Counted from the stretch's first letter, positions 1 to 8,876 are shown. The stretch: 48,678 bases of DNA from Planctomycetota bacterium (GCA_028280485.1 JANQLS010000149.1:1-48678), one strand, 5' to 3'. Notes: generated from the sequence alone by a model not told the origin. A program made the numbers and translations.

Positions 1-366
1 GGGACTTGAATCAACAACTTCTAATGTACCTAATTAGTTCCTGTTGGTTAAACAGGAACTAAGCCGAGTTGGGATCAACTCGACCGCGAATGTAGGCTCG
101 TAGAGTCTACATTTAGCGGAGTGTAAGCAAATCTATGATTTGCTGAAACGGTTGAATCTTCCTCCGAAGGAGCAAGATTCAACAAAAATTAATTAGTTCC
201 TGTTGAATAACAGGAATTAATTATATTTGCGTGGTCCCACGCAAATCACAAACATAGGCTAAAAGCCTGTGTTTTGTAAAGCGACGCCGCAGCCCTTTTG
301 GGCTATGCCAGAGGCATAGGTAGAACTGCTTGGAGCGTTTGAACAAAGGTCGGAACGACCTTTATT
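1..366. repeat. Array of about eleven consecutive hairpins
   Basis: This gene-free stretch is almost entirely inverted repeats laid end to end. Stems are at 36-45/51-60 (AGTTCCTGTT), 65-71/76-82, 89-95/107-113, 126-133/137-144, 151-160/174-183 (with an inner CTCC/GGAG stem), 187-222, 226-234/237-245 (TTTGCGTGG), 250-260/264-274, 291-295/300-304, 303-309/313-319 and 345-352/356-363. Most stems are perfect with loops of 2-5 bases. Part of the array (about 188-363) recurs in inverted orientation at 5691-5840, and the first 60 bases recur at 48512-48571. Whether it acts as RNA or as DNA cruciforms cannot be told from the sequence. Confidence 0.85.
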
Positions 367-418
367 CAACAGAAACTAGTTAATTGGCTTTCCTTGAATC
401 GACCAAAATAATCGGCCT

Positions 419-1153
419 CTAAAAAACCGACGAATCCGAAAACGAACGCTCCCCCTTGATTCTCTGGATGGCTTCCAGGGCATAAAGACGAACTAATTCA
501 TTCTCATCCCTCAGGAGCTGCTCAAGAAGCGGCAAAGCTCGATGGGCTTCGGGTCCCATCTTTCCTAATGCTCGAGCACAACGTTCTCTCATTGTGGCAG
601 CCTCATCGGAGAGCCCTTCGACCAGAGAAGGGATGGCATCGCGAGCTTCAGGGCCGATGCGAGCGAGGGTGGCGGCCGCTCTCAGCCTGACCTGTAGACT
701 ATTATCCTTCAAGGCCAGGGCGAGGATGTCGATGCCCTCATGAATACGAGGACTCATCTCTAACAGAATACCGGCTGCAGTAGAGCGCGCTGTTTCATCT
801 CCTGTCTGAAGATCCTTCAAGTACTTGCTCAAAGGCGGGAAATGAGGCCTGGGGCGATCGAAGAGTAAAAAGATGGCTCCGATTAGAAATACAAAGGGCA
901 GAAGGACTCCACAGATGAAAGCTGGCGTGTAGGTCAGACTCGCAGAATCCGAATAAAGGGATGGCATACCCGCTGATTCACCCTCGGCATCCGGGGCAAA
1001 TTCCAAGATCGCATGAAGACCTTTTTCTTGAGCTTGACCGGGCTGAGCCCACTCACAAAAATTGATATGAGTGAAACCCGCCAAAACTAAGCACGACCAA
1101 AACAGTAAGTGCCATTGAGATTTTCGCATCGGGCGATAACGATCAGGCTTCAC
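419..1153 (-). CDS. Membrane-anchored HEAT-repeat protein
   Basis: This 244-residue protein has an N-terminal hydrophobic segment (about 13-28, a signal peptide or anchor), a short linker, a second strong membrane segment (about 77-98) and a C-terminal half (about 105-235) made of HEAT/PBS-like helical repeats of about 33-37 residues. Recurring motifs such as LRAAATLARIGPEA and ERCARALGKMGPEA show the repeats. HEAT repeats usually serve as protein-binding scaffolds; no catalytic motif is visible. It is the last gene of a leftward run, about 90 bases after dgoK, and may have its own promoter. The stop lies just inside the hairpin array. The partner is unknown. Confidence 0.75.
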   Translation of the reverse strand: MKPDRYRPMRKSQWHLLFWSCLVLAGFTHINFCEWAQPGQAQEKGLHAILEFAPDAEGESAGMPSLYSDSASLTYTPAFICGVLLPFVFLIGAIFLLFDRPRPHFPPLSKYLKDLQTGDETARSTAAGILLEMSPRIHEGIDILALALKDNSLQVRLRAAATLARIGPEARDAIPSLVEGLSDEAATMRERCARALGKMGPEAHRALPLLEQLLRDENELVRLYALEAIQRIKGERSFSDSSVF

Positions 1154-1242
1154 GGAACGATTCTCCTCTGTTTTTGTTTGTATGCAGTTAATTGTTAGCG
1201 AAATTCTTACAGTGGAAATAAAAATCTAACGATTCGCTACTC

Positions 1243-2241
1243 TTAACGAATCTGGCGCAAGAATCGGACAGCCAAAATTGAAGCTTTAGAGGTCCATTCC
1301 TTCTTAGCAAGACGAACCGAAGGGGCTTCAGCCTTTTTAAGTGCTCTCAAATAAAGACTTTGGAGTGATTCCACCCCCCCTAAGAATATGGGCGAATTTT
1401 CTGCATAAGCCAACAATTCCTTCACTTCTCCTCCGATGAGGACTCCAGAAAGATATGCGGAAGCTTGCTGGGAATTCAAGCCCTGGTCTTTTAAAACCAC
1501 CAAGGATCTCGTCAAAAAAAGGCTGGCGAGAGTTCCCCGAGACTCCTGGGCGTCACATCCGCGATCGAAATAAGGAATCAAAGAATCATCAATTTTGATC
1601 GGCCCCTCAGGAAGAGTACGGCTCAAAAGAGACTCCTTATGGAATGCGGCATGTACATCACCAGTGGGAACGGAGAAAAACTCGAGGATCTGATTCTCTT
1701 TAAATCGAATCCATTTGGAATGCGTTCCCGGTAAAACCAAAATCCCTTCTCGACTGGGATCGATTTTCTCTTCTGAATCCCAAATCTTTTCATGCGTACC
1801 TAAAATTCCCACAGCTTCGAGTTCTTCCCCCCGAGCGATATCTTCCTTTGTTCGCATCCCGGGAAAGAAGTGCAACTTCAATTCGACCACGCGATCCTTA
1901 AAGTCGAACTCGATTGTTTTAAGCGTCTCACCTTCTAGTATCTGCTCCCAACGAAGAGGAGTCTCAATGTACGGAGTCGGTTGCCAACCTAAGTCCGAGG
2001 TGATCATCCCACTGAAGTAAACATCGAGTTGAGGAGAATCTTCCTCCAAAAATTTTAATTCATCCTCTTGAGCCGCCTGTAAAAGATCGCACAGAGCTCC
2101 AATAAAAGTATTCTCATGCTCTCCTTTTTGAGTCTGGCTAATTCCAGTGTCGCCTCTCCATTCGATGAGGGGAGTCGAACTCTCATTCGAAAGTAGATAG
2201 AGTCGAATATTTGTAGTTCCCCAGTCGACGACGACAAACAT
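1243..2241 (-). CDS. dgoK: 2-dehydro-3-deoxygalactonokinase (DgoK)
   Basis: DgoK phosphorylates 2-dehydro-3-deoxygalactonate with ATP in the DeLey-Doudoroff galactonate route. The 332-residue length is slightly above the usual family size of about 290-330. Family hallmarks are visible: DWGTTN near the N-terminus (6-11, phosphate binding in this sugar-kinase-like fold), GMITSDLGW (78-86) and LPGTHSKW (170-177). The gene starts 11 bases after the amidase stop, so the two are probably co-transcribed. No dgoA aldolase or dgoD dehydratase lies in the window, so the rest of the pathway must be elsewhere, or the substrate may be a related keto-deoxy sugar acid. Confidence 0.85.
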   Translation of the reverse strand: MFVVVDWGTTNIRLYLLSNESSTPLIEWRGDTGISQTQKGEHENTFIGALCDLLQAAQEDELKFLEEDSPQLDVYFSGMITSDLGWQPTPYIETPLRWEQILEGETLKTIEFDFKDRVVELKLHFFPGMRTKEDIARGEELEAVGILGTHEKIWDSEEKIDPSREGILVLPGTHSKWIRFKENQILEFFSVPTGDVHAAFHKESLLSRTLPEGPIKIDDSLIPYFDRGCDAQESRGTLASLFLTRSLVVLKDQGLNSQQASAYLSGVLIGGEVKELLAYAENSPIFLGGVESLQSLYLRALKKAEAPSVRLAKKEWTSKASILAVRFLRQIR

Positions 2242-2252
2242 TGAGTTGATTC

Positions 2253-3605
2253 CTAAATTTCTACTCGTGACAATGCGGTCGGAGCATTTTTGGGAGTATT
2301 TAAAATCTGTTCCACTTGAAGTGCGACTCGCACTAAATGTTTTTCAGCGTGGGGGCGACCGATCAATTGCAAGCCGATCGGCATGCCATTTTCCGTATAA
2401 CCACTGGGTATCGTGATCGCTGGGAAGCCGATCGCCGTCCAGGGTGCATTACAGGAAGGATCACCCGTAGAATCTAAACCTAAGGGGGCCGGACCAGTAG
2501 CCGCCGGTAAAATGATGGCATCGACCTCAGTGATACGCGCTTCCATGTCTTGCCTGAAGTGCTCTAAAACTTTCCTTCCGCGGAAATATTCTAACTCTGT
2601 CACTTCCAAGCCCTCTTCGACAAGAGTTCGAATGTGGGGACTGAAGCCATCGGGGTTGCGTTGGTAATCGATGCGATGCACGCGCGCGGCTTCATAGGCA
2701 AAGATTTGTCGGTGGCACTCTAAAAAGTGATCATAACTTTCCGGGATTTTAAGAACGTGAACGATCGATCCAAAATCGGAAAGAACTTTTGCGGCGTGAA
2801 TCGTTTTGTGAGCCGTTTCATCTTCAGTGACTTCGATGAACCCTCGGCGAGCAAATCCCAAAAACAAAGGGCGCTCATAAGGTCCTTGAGGCACTTGAGC
2901 CACCTCAGGACCGTTTCCATCATCACCACACCAAGCGGCCAAAAGAAATTCGGCATCTTCGACCGAGCGAGTGAAAAACCCGACGGAATCAAAACTCGGA
3001 GCCAGGGGGAGAACACCGCGGTTAGGACGAAGTCGATCGCGACTGACGGTCATCCCCACCACTCCGCAAAAGGCGGCTGGCCGGATGACAGAACCCGCAG
3101 TTTGGGATCCGACGGCAGCGGGGAAAAGACAAGCAGAAACACCTGCGGCCGACCCACTGCTCGATCCACCGGGAGTGTGCTGAAATTCCCAAGGATTTCT
3201 CGTCGAACAAGGATCGATAAATGCACGGTCAGTCGTTGCTGTTTTACCGTAAAGGATCATTCCGGCCTCTTCGAGTCCTTGAAGCACAGGCGCCGTTTGC
3301 TGGGGCATCCAAGGTCGTCCATTGGGAATGCCTCCTCCCGTTGGAACTCCAGCCCAATCGTAAATATCTTTGATGGCGATCGGAATCCCCGCCAAAGGAC
3401 CGAGCTCTTCTCCGTCTTGAATGCGATGGTCTACAGCATGTGCTTTTGCACGAAGCTCATCGCCATCGAACCACGTGACCGCTTGGATGCGAGGATCAAT
3501 TTCTTCGTGACGTTGAATCAAGGCTTCTGCAATTTCAGCAGAACGAATCTTTTTAGCTTTAATAGCCTCAGAAAGTTCTCGAAGCCCAAGTTCATGAATT
3601 TTCAT
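2253..3605 (-). CDS. Amidase-signature family hydrolase
   Basis: This 450-residue enzyme belongs to the amidase signature superfamily and hydrolyses an amide bond by a Ser-cisSer-Lys triad. The triad can be placed from motif spacing: Lys79 in IAIKD, Ser148 in GGSSSGS and Ser172 in TAGSVIRPA. The intervals (69 and 24 residues) equal those of characterised members such as malonamidase E2. It is not likely to be GatA, because no gatB or gatC is nearby and the length is short for GatA. It lies between agmatine deiminase and dgoK with gaps of 23 and 11 bases, suggesting one operon. The substrate is unknown; a role in nitrogen salvage beside the polyamine genes is inference. Confidence 0.85.
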   Translation of the reverse strand: MKIHELGLRELSEAIKAKKIRSAEIAEALIQRHEEIDPRIQAVTWFDGDELRAKAHAVDHRIQDGEELGPLAGIPIAIKDIYDWAGVPTGGGIPNGRPWMPQQTAPVLQGLEEAGMILYGKTATTDRAFIDPCSTRNPWEFQHTPGGSSSGSAAGVSACLFPAAVGSQTAGSVIRPAAFCGVVGMTVSRDRLRPNRGVLPLAPSFDSVGFFTRSVEDAEFLLAAWCGDDGNGPEVAQVPQGPYERPLFLGFARRGFIEVTEDETAHKTIHAAKVLSDFGSIVHVLKIPESYDHFLECHRQIFAYEAARVHRIDYQRNPDGFSPHIRTLVEEGLEVTELEYFRGRKVLEHFRQDMEARITEVDAIILPAATGPAPLGLDSTGDPSCNAPWTAIGFPAITIPSGYTENGMPIGLQLIGRPHAEKHLVRVALQVEQILNTPKNAPTALSRVEI

Positions 3606-3628
3606 GGCGACTCTCTTCCTCTCCTATC

Positions 3629-4699
3629 TCAGTGAAGTGGCTCTTGTTGAGTGAGACAATGAAGTGAACCTTGACCCAATACGATGTCGACAGCGTGAAT
3701 CCCAACCACTTCTCGCTTCGGAAAAACCTGAGCCAAAGTGTTGAGTGCCACTCGATCGGAGGGATCATTGTAGGTGGGAACGATGACGAATTGATTACCG
3801 ACATAAAAATTCATGTAGGTAGCCGGTAAACGCAGACCTCGATAATAAAGAGGTCGAGGTTGGGGTAACTCGACGAGATCTAAAGCCCGTCCTCGGGTGT
3901 CTCTAAATCTCTTCAAACGATTTTTGTTTTCTTGAAGGGGGGAATAATTTTCATCTTTTGAATTCCGCTCAACAGCGTGAATCACTTTTGATGGTCCTAC
4001 GAAGCGAGCGATCACATCGATGTGCCCATGCGTATCATCACCCACGAGTCCCGCGGATAACCAAAGCATCTTTTTCGCTCCGAGGTATTTTTTAAAGATA
4101 GCTTCAATCTCTTCCTGAGACAAACCCGGATTACGAGCTTGGGTCTCACTGAGGAGGCACTCTTCAGTCGCCATCACGAGCCCTCTTCCATCCACATCGA
4201 AAGCACCACCTTCCATCACGATGCGCTGGCGATGCTCCGACTTAGGTTGAACGGAAGCGACGGCTGCTGCTTTGGCAATTTTTTGAGCGACCTTGTTATC
4301 CTTCTTCCAAGTAGGATAGCGGGCCCAGGCGTTAAAATGCCAATCGAGAGCGACCAGCTGACCTTGAGAGTCATGAACGAAGCTTGGCCCGGAATCCCTT
4401 AACCAAGCTCGATCCGTAGGAACGATATGAAAATGAACTCGGACGAGGTCGATATGTGAATCTTCTAATTTCTTGATAACTCGCTGTCGTGCTTTTTGAG
4501 ATTCGACCAAAATTTCGATGTCTTCACCGACACTTAAATGCCGAACCATCTCGACGAAAGCCCAATGAACCGTTGCAAATTTTCCCGGCCAATCTTGGGC
4601 GTTTCGCGGCCAAGCCAACCAGGTAGCCCGGTGTGGCTCCCACTCGGCGGGCATCTTGTACGTGGTACTTGAGGCGACAGCAGTTAAACCTGAACTCAT
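3629..4699 (-). CDS. aguA: Agmatine deiminase (AguA)
   Basis: AguA converts agmatine to N-carbamoylputrescine and ammonia, the first of two steps from agmatine to putrescine. The 356-residue protein shows the guanidine-modifying (PAD_porph) signature: MPAEWEPHRATWLAWP at the N-terminus, RDSGP (101-105), MEGGAFDVDGRG (from 162), DDTHGHID (221-228, with the catalytic His226) and the C-terminal GQGSLHCLTQQEP with catalytic Cys348. Its ATG overlaps the stop of the upstream N-carbamoylputrescine amidase by four bases (ATGA), so the two steps of the pathway are translationally coupled. Length and motifs match the family, so the call is secure. Confidence 0.94.
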   Translation of the reverse strand: MSSGLTAVASSTTYKMPAEWEPHRATWLAWPRNAQDWPGKFATVHWAFVEMVRHLSVGEDIEILVESQKARQRVIKKLEDSHIDLVRVHFHIVPTDRAWLRDSGPSFVHDSQGQLVALDWHFNAWARYPTWKKDNKVAQKIAKAAAVASVQPKSEHRQRIVMEGGAFDVDGRGLVMATEECLLSETQARNPGLSQEEIEAIFKKYLGAKKMLWLSAGLVGDDTHGHIDVIARFVGPSKVIHAVERNSKDENYSPLQENKNRLKRFRDTRGRALDLVELPQPRPLYYRGLRLPATYMNFYVGNQFVIVPTYNDPSDRVALNTLAQVFPKREVVGIHAVDIVLGQGSLHCLTQQEPLH

Positions 4700-5613
4700 C
4701 GATCTTCTCCCATGTGATGGAGAAGACCCTTGTACGCATCGACACGACGGTCACGATAAAACGGCCAAGTCCTTCTTTGTTCTTTAAGAACTTCCCGTGA
4801 AGCTTCAACGACGATCACTTCTTCTTCCGTCTCTGAAGCTTGTTTCAATATCTTTCCAGTGGGATCACAAACGAAGGAAGAGCCCCAGAACTCAATCCCG
4901 CCCTTTTCAGAAGCTTCAAAGCCAGTTCGGTTGACCGCCGCTAAGTAAACTTGGTTGCTGACCGCATGCCCCAATTGAACGGCTTCCCATGAACGCTTTT
5001 GACCTTCACCGTATTCGTCTTTTTCTTCGGGGAGCCAACCGATGGCAGTGGGATAGAAGAGTACTTCGGCTCCCAATAACGCAGTCGCCCGAGAAGCTTC
5101 GGGAAACCACTGATCCCAACAGATTAAAACTCCTACTTTGGCATATCGCGTTTGAAAGACTTGGAAGCCGAGGTCACCGGGGGTGAAGTAAAACTTTTCG
5201 TGAAACTGAGGGTCCTCAGGAATGTGCATCTTGCGGTAAAGACCCAAAATTTCTCCGTCGGCGTCGATGACACAAGCGGAATTGTGATATTGCTCACCTT
5301 CCCGTTTCTCAAACAGAGGAACGACTAAAACAACTTCAAGTTTTCGTGCGAGTTGACTGAGAGTTTCAGTGGTAGGCCCCGGAATGGATTCAGCTAAATC
5401 AAAATGTTGGGGATCGTGGGATTGGCAAAAATAAGGATGAATGAATAATTCTTGAAGACAAATGATTTGAGCCCCAGATCGAGCTGCGGCCTCAATCCCA
5501 GAAATCGCCTTTTCTAGGGAAGCCGACGCGGACGAGCCCGCTCGAGCTTGAACCAGGCCCAAGTGAAAACTCGGTGCCTGGCGGTCAGTTATCGATGGAT
5601 TTTCTTCATTCAT
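4696..5613 (-). CDS. aguB: N-carbamoylputrescine amidase (AguB)
   Basis: AguB hydrolyses N-carbamoylputrescine to putrescine, CO2 and ammonia, completing the agmatine route with AguA encoded directly downstream. It is a nitrilase-superfamily CN-hydrolase with the Glu-Lys-Cys triad visible in CLQELFIHPYFCQ, YRKMHIPEDP and VLICWDQWFPEA (Glu55, Lys128 and Cys165 in the 305-residue form). The frame extends nine codons further to a TTG at 5640, but the ATG at 5613 gives the usual family length, so it is chosen here. This is the first gene of the leftward run; upstream lies a hairpin repeat that may hold or disturb its promoter. Confidence 0.93.
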   Translation of the reverse strand: MNEENPSITDRQAPSFHLGLVQARAGSSASASLEKAISGIEAAARSGAQIICLQELFIHPYFCQSHDPQHFDLAESIPGPTTETLSQLARKLEVVLVVPLFEKREGEQYHNSACVIDADGEILGLYRKMHIPEDPQFHEKFYFTPGDLGFQVFQTRYAKVGVLICWDQWFPEASRATALLGAEVLFYPTAIGWLPEEKDEYGEGQKRSWEAVQLGHAVSNQVYLAAVNRTGFEASEKGGIEFWGSSFVCDPTGKILKQASETEEEVIVVEASREVLKEQRRTWPFYRDRRVDAYKGLLHHMGEDR

Positions 5614-5690
5614 ACGGGTTAGCTTAGCAAATCTGCCCAATGCCGTACAAGAGAAGGATCACCCCGGAATTTTTCCTAATCTGTTTCTAG

Positions 5691-5840
5691 TGAAAAAAGG
5701 CCGTTCCGACCTTTTTTCAAACGCTCCAAGCAGTTCATCGAACTGCATCCCTCCACCAAAAATAGGCTTTTAGCCTATTTTTGTGAATAGCGTGATCCCA
5801 CGCAATTATAATTAGTCCCTGTCATTCAACAGAAACTAAT
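5691..5840. repeat. Inverted partial copy of the multi-hairpin repeat
   Basis: This is a diverged reverse-complement copy of about 188-363. It keeps the same order of elements: a poly-A/GG stem (5692-5700/5710-5718), the CTGCTTGGAGCGTTTG spacer, the AAAAATAGGCT stem (5758-5768/5772-5782), the GCGTG/CACGC stem (5790-5794/5799-5803) and the ATTAGT...CTGT stem (5811-5822/5829-5840). An extra CAGTTC/GAACTG stem (5731-5745) is specific to this copy. Several differences between copies fall on both sides of a stem so that pairing survives. It separates aguB from the divergently transcribed pseudouridine synthase gene. Confidence 0.8.
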
Positions 5841-5851
5841 CAAAAAGTCCT

Positions 5852-6922
5852 ATGCCTCAAGAATCCCAGTTCCCCCAAGCCATGATCATCTCTCCTGAAT
5901 TTGAAGGGAAACGGGTCGATCGCTTTCTCAAAAAAAGGTACCCCAAGCTGGGTCAGGGCTTGCTCCAGAAGTTTCTCCGAAATCGAAAGATCACTCGAGA
6001 TGGGAAAAAATTAGCTGCCAATGACCGCTTAGAAGCCGGAGACACTTTGGAGCTGTGGCGGTCCTTCGAAGAATTTGAAGTCACCGAAAGAGAGGCTCAG
6101 GAGAAACTCGAACGTCGAAAGCGCTCGCGAGGGTTCGAAAAGAAGTTTCGGCCGATCTTTGAAGATGAATATCTTGTCGCACTCAATAAATCAGCAGGGC
6201 AAGTGGTACATCCCGCCCAAAACCATCACCATGGGGATACCCTTTTAGATCTCTTGATGCTCCACCTCCCTCAGGCCTACCAAAAGGAAAGCCCCTACCG
6301 ACCGGGATTCGTGCATCGACTGGATCAAGGAACCAGTGGGATTCTGATCGCTGCCAAAACGCGGGAAGCGGCTCGTCAGTTAGAAGCTAGCTTTAGAGAG
6401 CAGCAGGTTAAAAAGGTTTACCTCACTTTGGTTAAAGGCTCTTTGAAAAAGAACTCCGGCACGATCTCCCTTGAAATCGGTCGAAAGAATAAAGCCTCAG
6501 GGAAAACCAAATACTGGGCCGTGGGAGGTAAGCGATCCCAAAACGTCGTCTTTCCCAAGCCGGGATCAACAGCGGGAAGTAAAAACACCCCTCAAGATAA
6601 TTTTAAAGAAGCCATCACCCGATACGAAGTTTTAGAAAAATTCAAAGGGTTGAGTTTATTGAAAGTCGATCTCGGCACGGGTCGAACTCATCAAATTCGC
6701 GTTCACTTCAGCGCGATTGGACATCCCGTGATTGGAGATGGAGATTACGGCGACAAAGCTTTGAATCAAAAGTTTCGCCAACAGTTTCAATTGGAACGAT
6801 TGTTTTTACACGCTCACGAAATCGAGTTCCCCCATCCCAGCGATGGGACGATGACGCGGTTGACAGCGCCGTTGCCGTTTAAGCTGAAGAATGTGATTAA
6901 GGAGTTGAAGAAGCGGGTGTAG
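5852..6922 (+). CDS. RluA-family pseudouridine synthase
   Basis: This 356-residue enzyme isomerises uridine to pseudouridine in RNA (rRNA or tRNA). An N-terminal S4 RNA-binding domain (about 18-75) precedes the RluA catalytic domain (about 100-350). The active-site motif HRLDQGTSG places the catalytic Asp at 158, and GRTHQIRVHFSAIGHPVIGD is the conserved C-terminal RluA block. A lysine-rich insertion of about 40 residues (about 200-245) lies between these motifs. The enzyme resembles RluC/RluD, but the target uridine cannot be assigned from sequence. It starts 11 bases after the hairpin repeat and converges on the fumarase gene, with a large inverted repeat in between. Confidence 0.9.
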   Translation: MPQESQFPQAMIISPEFEGKRVDRFLKKRYPKLGQGLLQKFLRNRKITRDGKKLAANDRLEAGDTLELWRSFEEFEVTEREAQEKLERRKRSRGFEKKFRPIFEDEYLVALNKSAGQVVHPAQNHHHGDTLLDLLMLHLPQAYQKESPYRPGFVHRLDQGTSGILIAAKTREAARQLEASFREQQVKKVYLTLVKGSLKKNSGTISLEIGRKNKASGKTKYWAVGGKRSQNVVFPKPGSTAGSKNTPQDNFKEAITRYEVLEKFKGLSLLKVDLGTGRTHQIRVHFSAIGHPVIGDGDYGDKALNQKFRQQFQLERLFLHAHEIEFPHPSDGTMTRLTAPLPFKLKNVIKELKKRV

Positions 6923-6930
6923 CTTATTCA

Positions 6931-7037
6931 TTAACTAGCCCGGAGCGTGAGCGACGGGATATAGTTTCATTGAAGCCTTAATATACATAAATTTAGCTTT
7001 CCCACCTTCATTTCCCGTCGCTCACGCTCCGGGTTAA
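6931..7037. repeat. Inverted repeat, TAGCCCGGAGCG family (family B)
   Basis: Arms at 6931-6959 and 7013-7037 are near-perfect reverse complements built on TAGCCCGGAGCGTGAGCGAC. They are separated by an AT-rich loop of about 53 bases. The element sits between convergent genes and could act as a bidirectional terminator, although no T-tract follows the stem. Related copies are at 18582-18651 and 30731-30900. Confidence 0.8.
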
Positions 7038-7087
7038 TTAACATGAAGGCGGCTTTGGCTACGATCATTCTTTTTCGGCTACAGACT

Positions 7088-8731
7088 CTAATTAATCGCC
7101 TGAAACGTCGCACTTCCCGGGCGGAAACGATCGAAGAAATCTTCTCCTTCGTGATTGACGACGATGAAGGCTGGGAAATCTTCAACGCTGATTTTGTAGA
7201 TGGCTTCCATTCCCAACTCGGGGTAATCGATGATCTCTACATTCGTGATGCAATCTCGACCGAGCCGCGCGGCGGGCCCTCCGATCGAACCCAGATAAAA
7301 CCCACCGTGTTGCTTACAACTTTTCGTGACGACGTCCGTTCGGTTCCCTTTAGCTAAAGAAATCAAGGAAGCCCCTTCCGCTTGAAAAATAGGAACGTAG
7401 GGATCCATCCGTTGTGCTGTCGTCGGGCCGAATGAACCCGAGGCAAAGCCATCAGGAGTTTTTGCCGGGCCGGCGTAATAGATAATGTGATCTTTGAAGT
7501 AATCGGGAAGGCCTTCTCCATTATCGAGGCGTTCTTTGAGCTTGGCGTGTGCGATGTCGCGCGCCACTACGATGTCTCCCGTCAGCATCAAGCGAGTAGC
7601 AACGGGAAAGCTCTTCAATGTTTCTAAAACTTTGGGCATGCCTTGATTCAAATCAATCGATACGGCGTTGTCTCCGGTTTCCGCTGCTTTAGCTCCTTTG
7701 AGGAAGCGACCGGGATCTAAATCGAGTTCCTCTAAGAAAACCCCTTCAGCCGTGATCTTAGCTTTGATGTTTCGATCAGCACTACAACTGACACCCATTC
7801 CAACGGGGCATGAAGCTCCGTGACGAGGCAAGCGGATGACTTTCACATCGTGGCAGAAGTACTTTCCACCAAATTGAGCTCCGACTCCAATTTTTCGACT
7901 GAGTTCTAAAACTTTCTCTTCCATTTCAAGATCGCGGTAAGCGTGGCCCGAAGGACTTCCTTGAGTGGGAAGGTTGTCTAAATATCCAGCCGAAGCGAGC
8001 TTCACCACCTTGAGAGTGTACTCGGCCGACGTTCCGCCGATGACTAAAGCCAAGTGGTATGGAGGACAGGCGGCTGTCCCGATGCTTCGAAGCTTCTCTT
8101 CGACAAACGCATGAAGTGAATCGGGATTGAGCAAAGCTTTGGTTTGTTGGTAAAGGAAACTCTTATTCGCAGAACCTCCCCCCTTAGCGATCAACAAGAG
8201 ATCATAGCTCGACCCGTTATTCGACAGGATCTCGATTTGCGCGGGAAGGTTGGTCTTCGTGTTCTTTTCTTCGAACATCGAAAGAGGAGCTAGTTGAGAA
8301 TAGCGATAGTTGTTATCTTGAAACGCGTTGAAGATGCCCTCCGAGATGACTTCTTCGTCGTCGAAGCCCGTCCAAACGCGTTGCCCCTTTTTCCCGAAGA
8401 CGATCGCTGTTCCCGTATCTTGGCAACTAGGGAAAACTCCCTCAGCCGAGACGATCGCGTTTTCTAAAAGCTCGCGAGCTACGTAGTGATCATTGGGTGA
8501 AGCCTCGGGGTCATCGAGGATCTTTCCCAAGCCTTCGAGGTGATGGGTGCGATAGAAATGTTGAATATCATGAAATCCCTCCTGCACCACGAGTTTGAGG
8601 GCATCGGGGTGAATTCGAAGGACTTTTTCGTCCCCAAAGGATTCTTCCTGAACGAATTCATCGGTAAGTTTTCGGTATTTTGTGGTGTCTTTACCGTAAG
8701 GGAGCAACGCCTGGTGGTTAAATTCCGTCAT
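7088..8731 (-). CDS. fumA: Class I fumarate hydratase (iron-sulfur)
   Basis: This is a class I fumarase, which interconverts fumarate and L-malate in the TCA cycle with an oxygen-sensitive [4Fe-4S] cluster. The product is 547 residues, matching E. coli FumA (548). The cluster ligands fall where expected: Cys103 (PSCQDTG), Cys222 (GTAACPP) and Cys316 (GVSCSADRN). The frame is open 26 codons further upstream, but the ATG at 8731 has a GGAG Shine-Dalgarno eight bases away and gives the family length, so it is preferred. Three tandem 18-base repeats lie about 80-145 bases upstream and may be regulatory. Some homologues also act on other dicarboxylates. Confidence 0.92.
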   Translation of the reverse strand: MTEFNHQALLPYGKDTTKYRKLTDEFVQEESFGDEKVLRIHPDALKLVVQEGFHDIQHFYRTHHLEGLGKILDDPEASPNDHYVARELLENAIVSAEGVFPSCQDTGTAIVFGKKGQRVWTGFDDEEVISEGIFNAFQDNNYRYSQLAPLSMFEEKNTKTNLPAQIEILSNNGSSYDLLLIAKGGGSANKSFLYQQTKALLNPDSLHAFVEEKLRSIGTAACPPYHLALVIGGTSAEYTLKVVKLASAGYLDNLPTQGSPSGHAYRDLEMEEKVLELSRKIGVGAQFGGKYFCHDVKVIRLPRHGASCPVGMGVSCSADRNIKAKITAEGVFLEELDLDPGRFLKGAKAAETGDNAVSIDLNQGMPKVLETLKSFPVATRLMLTGDIVVARDIAHAKLKERLDNGEGLPDYFKDHIIYYAGPAKTPDGFASGSFGPTTAQRMDPYVPIFQAEGASLISLAKGNRTDVVTKSCKQHGGFYLGSIGGPAARLGRDCITNVEIIDYPELGMEAIYKISVEDFPAFIVVNHEGEDFFDRFRPGSATFQAIN

Positions 8732-8813
8732 TTGGAAAGCTCCGATTCTAGCCCGCCCTATATATCTGTCATCAGGGCTGCTATAATTTTGGGATGATGG
8801 CCACCCCAAGATA

Positions 8814-8876
8814 GTCCGTTTAGAAACGTATCTGTTGTCCGTTTAGAAACGTATTATAGTCCGTTTAGAAACGTAT
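8814..8876. repeat. Three tandem copies of an 18-base motif
   Basis: GTCCGTTTAGAAACGTAT occurs identically at 8814-8831, 8837-8854 and 8859-8876, spaced 22-23 bases (about two helical turns). Each copy contains the near-palindrome CGTTTAGAAACG. The array lies between the divergent fumarase and octaheme cytochrome genes. Identical copies in helical phase suggest a protein-binding array, but a degraded mobile repeat is equally possible. Confidence 0.75.

Noticed and set aside
2253..3605. GatA subunit of the tRNA amidotransferase
   Set aside because: No gatB or gatC is adjacent, the length is short, and the neighbours are catabolic genes.
2727..3635. 302-codon open frame on the plus strand
   Set aside because: It lies antisense to the well-supported amidase gene and shows no recognisable protein motif; it is a shadow of codon bias.
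8814..8876. Short CRISPR array
   Set aside because: Spacers are only 4-5 bases, there are three copies, and no cas gene is present.
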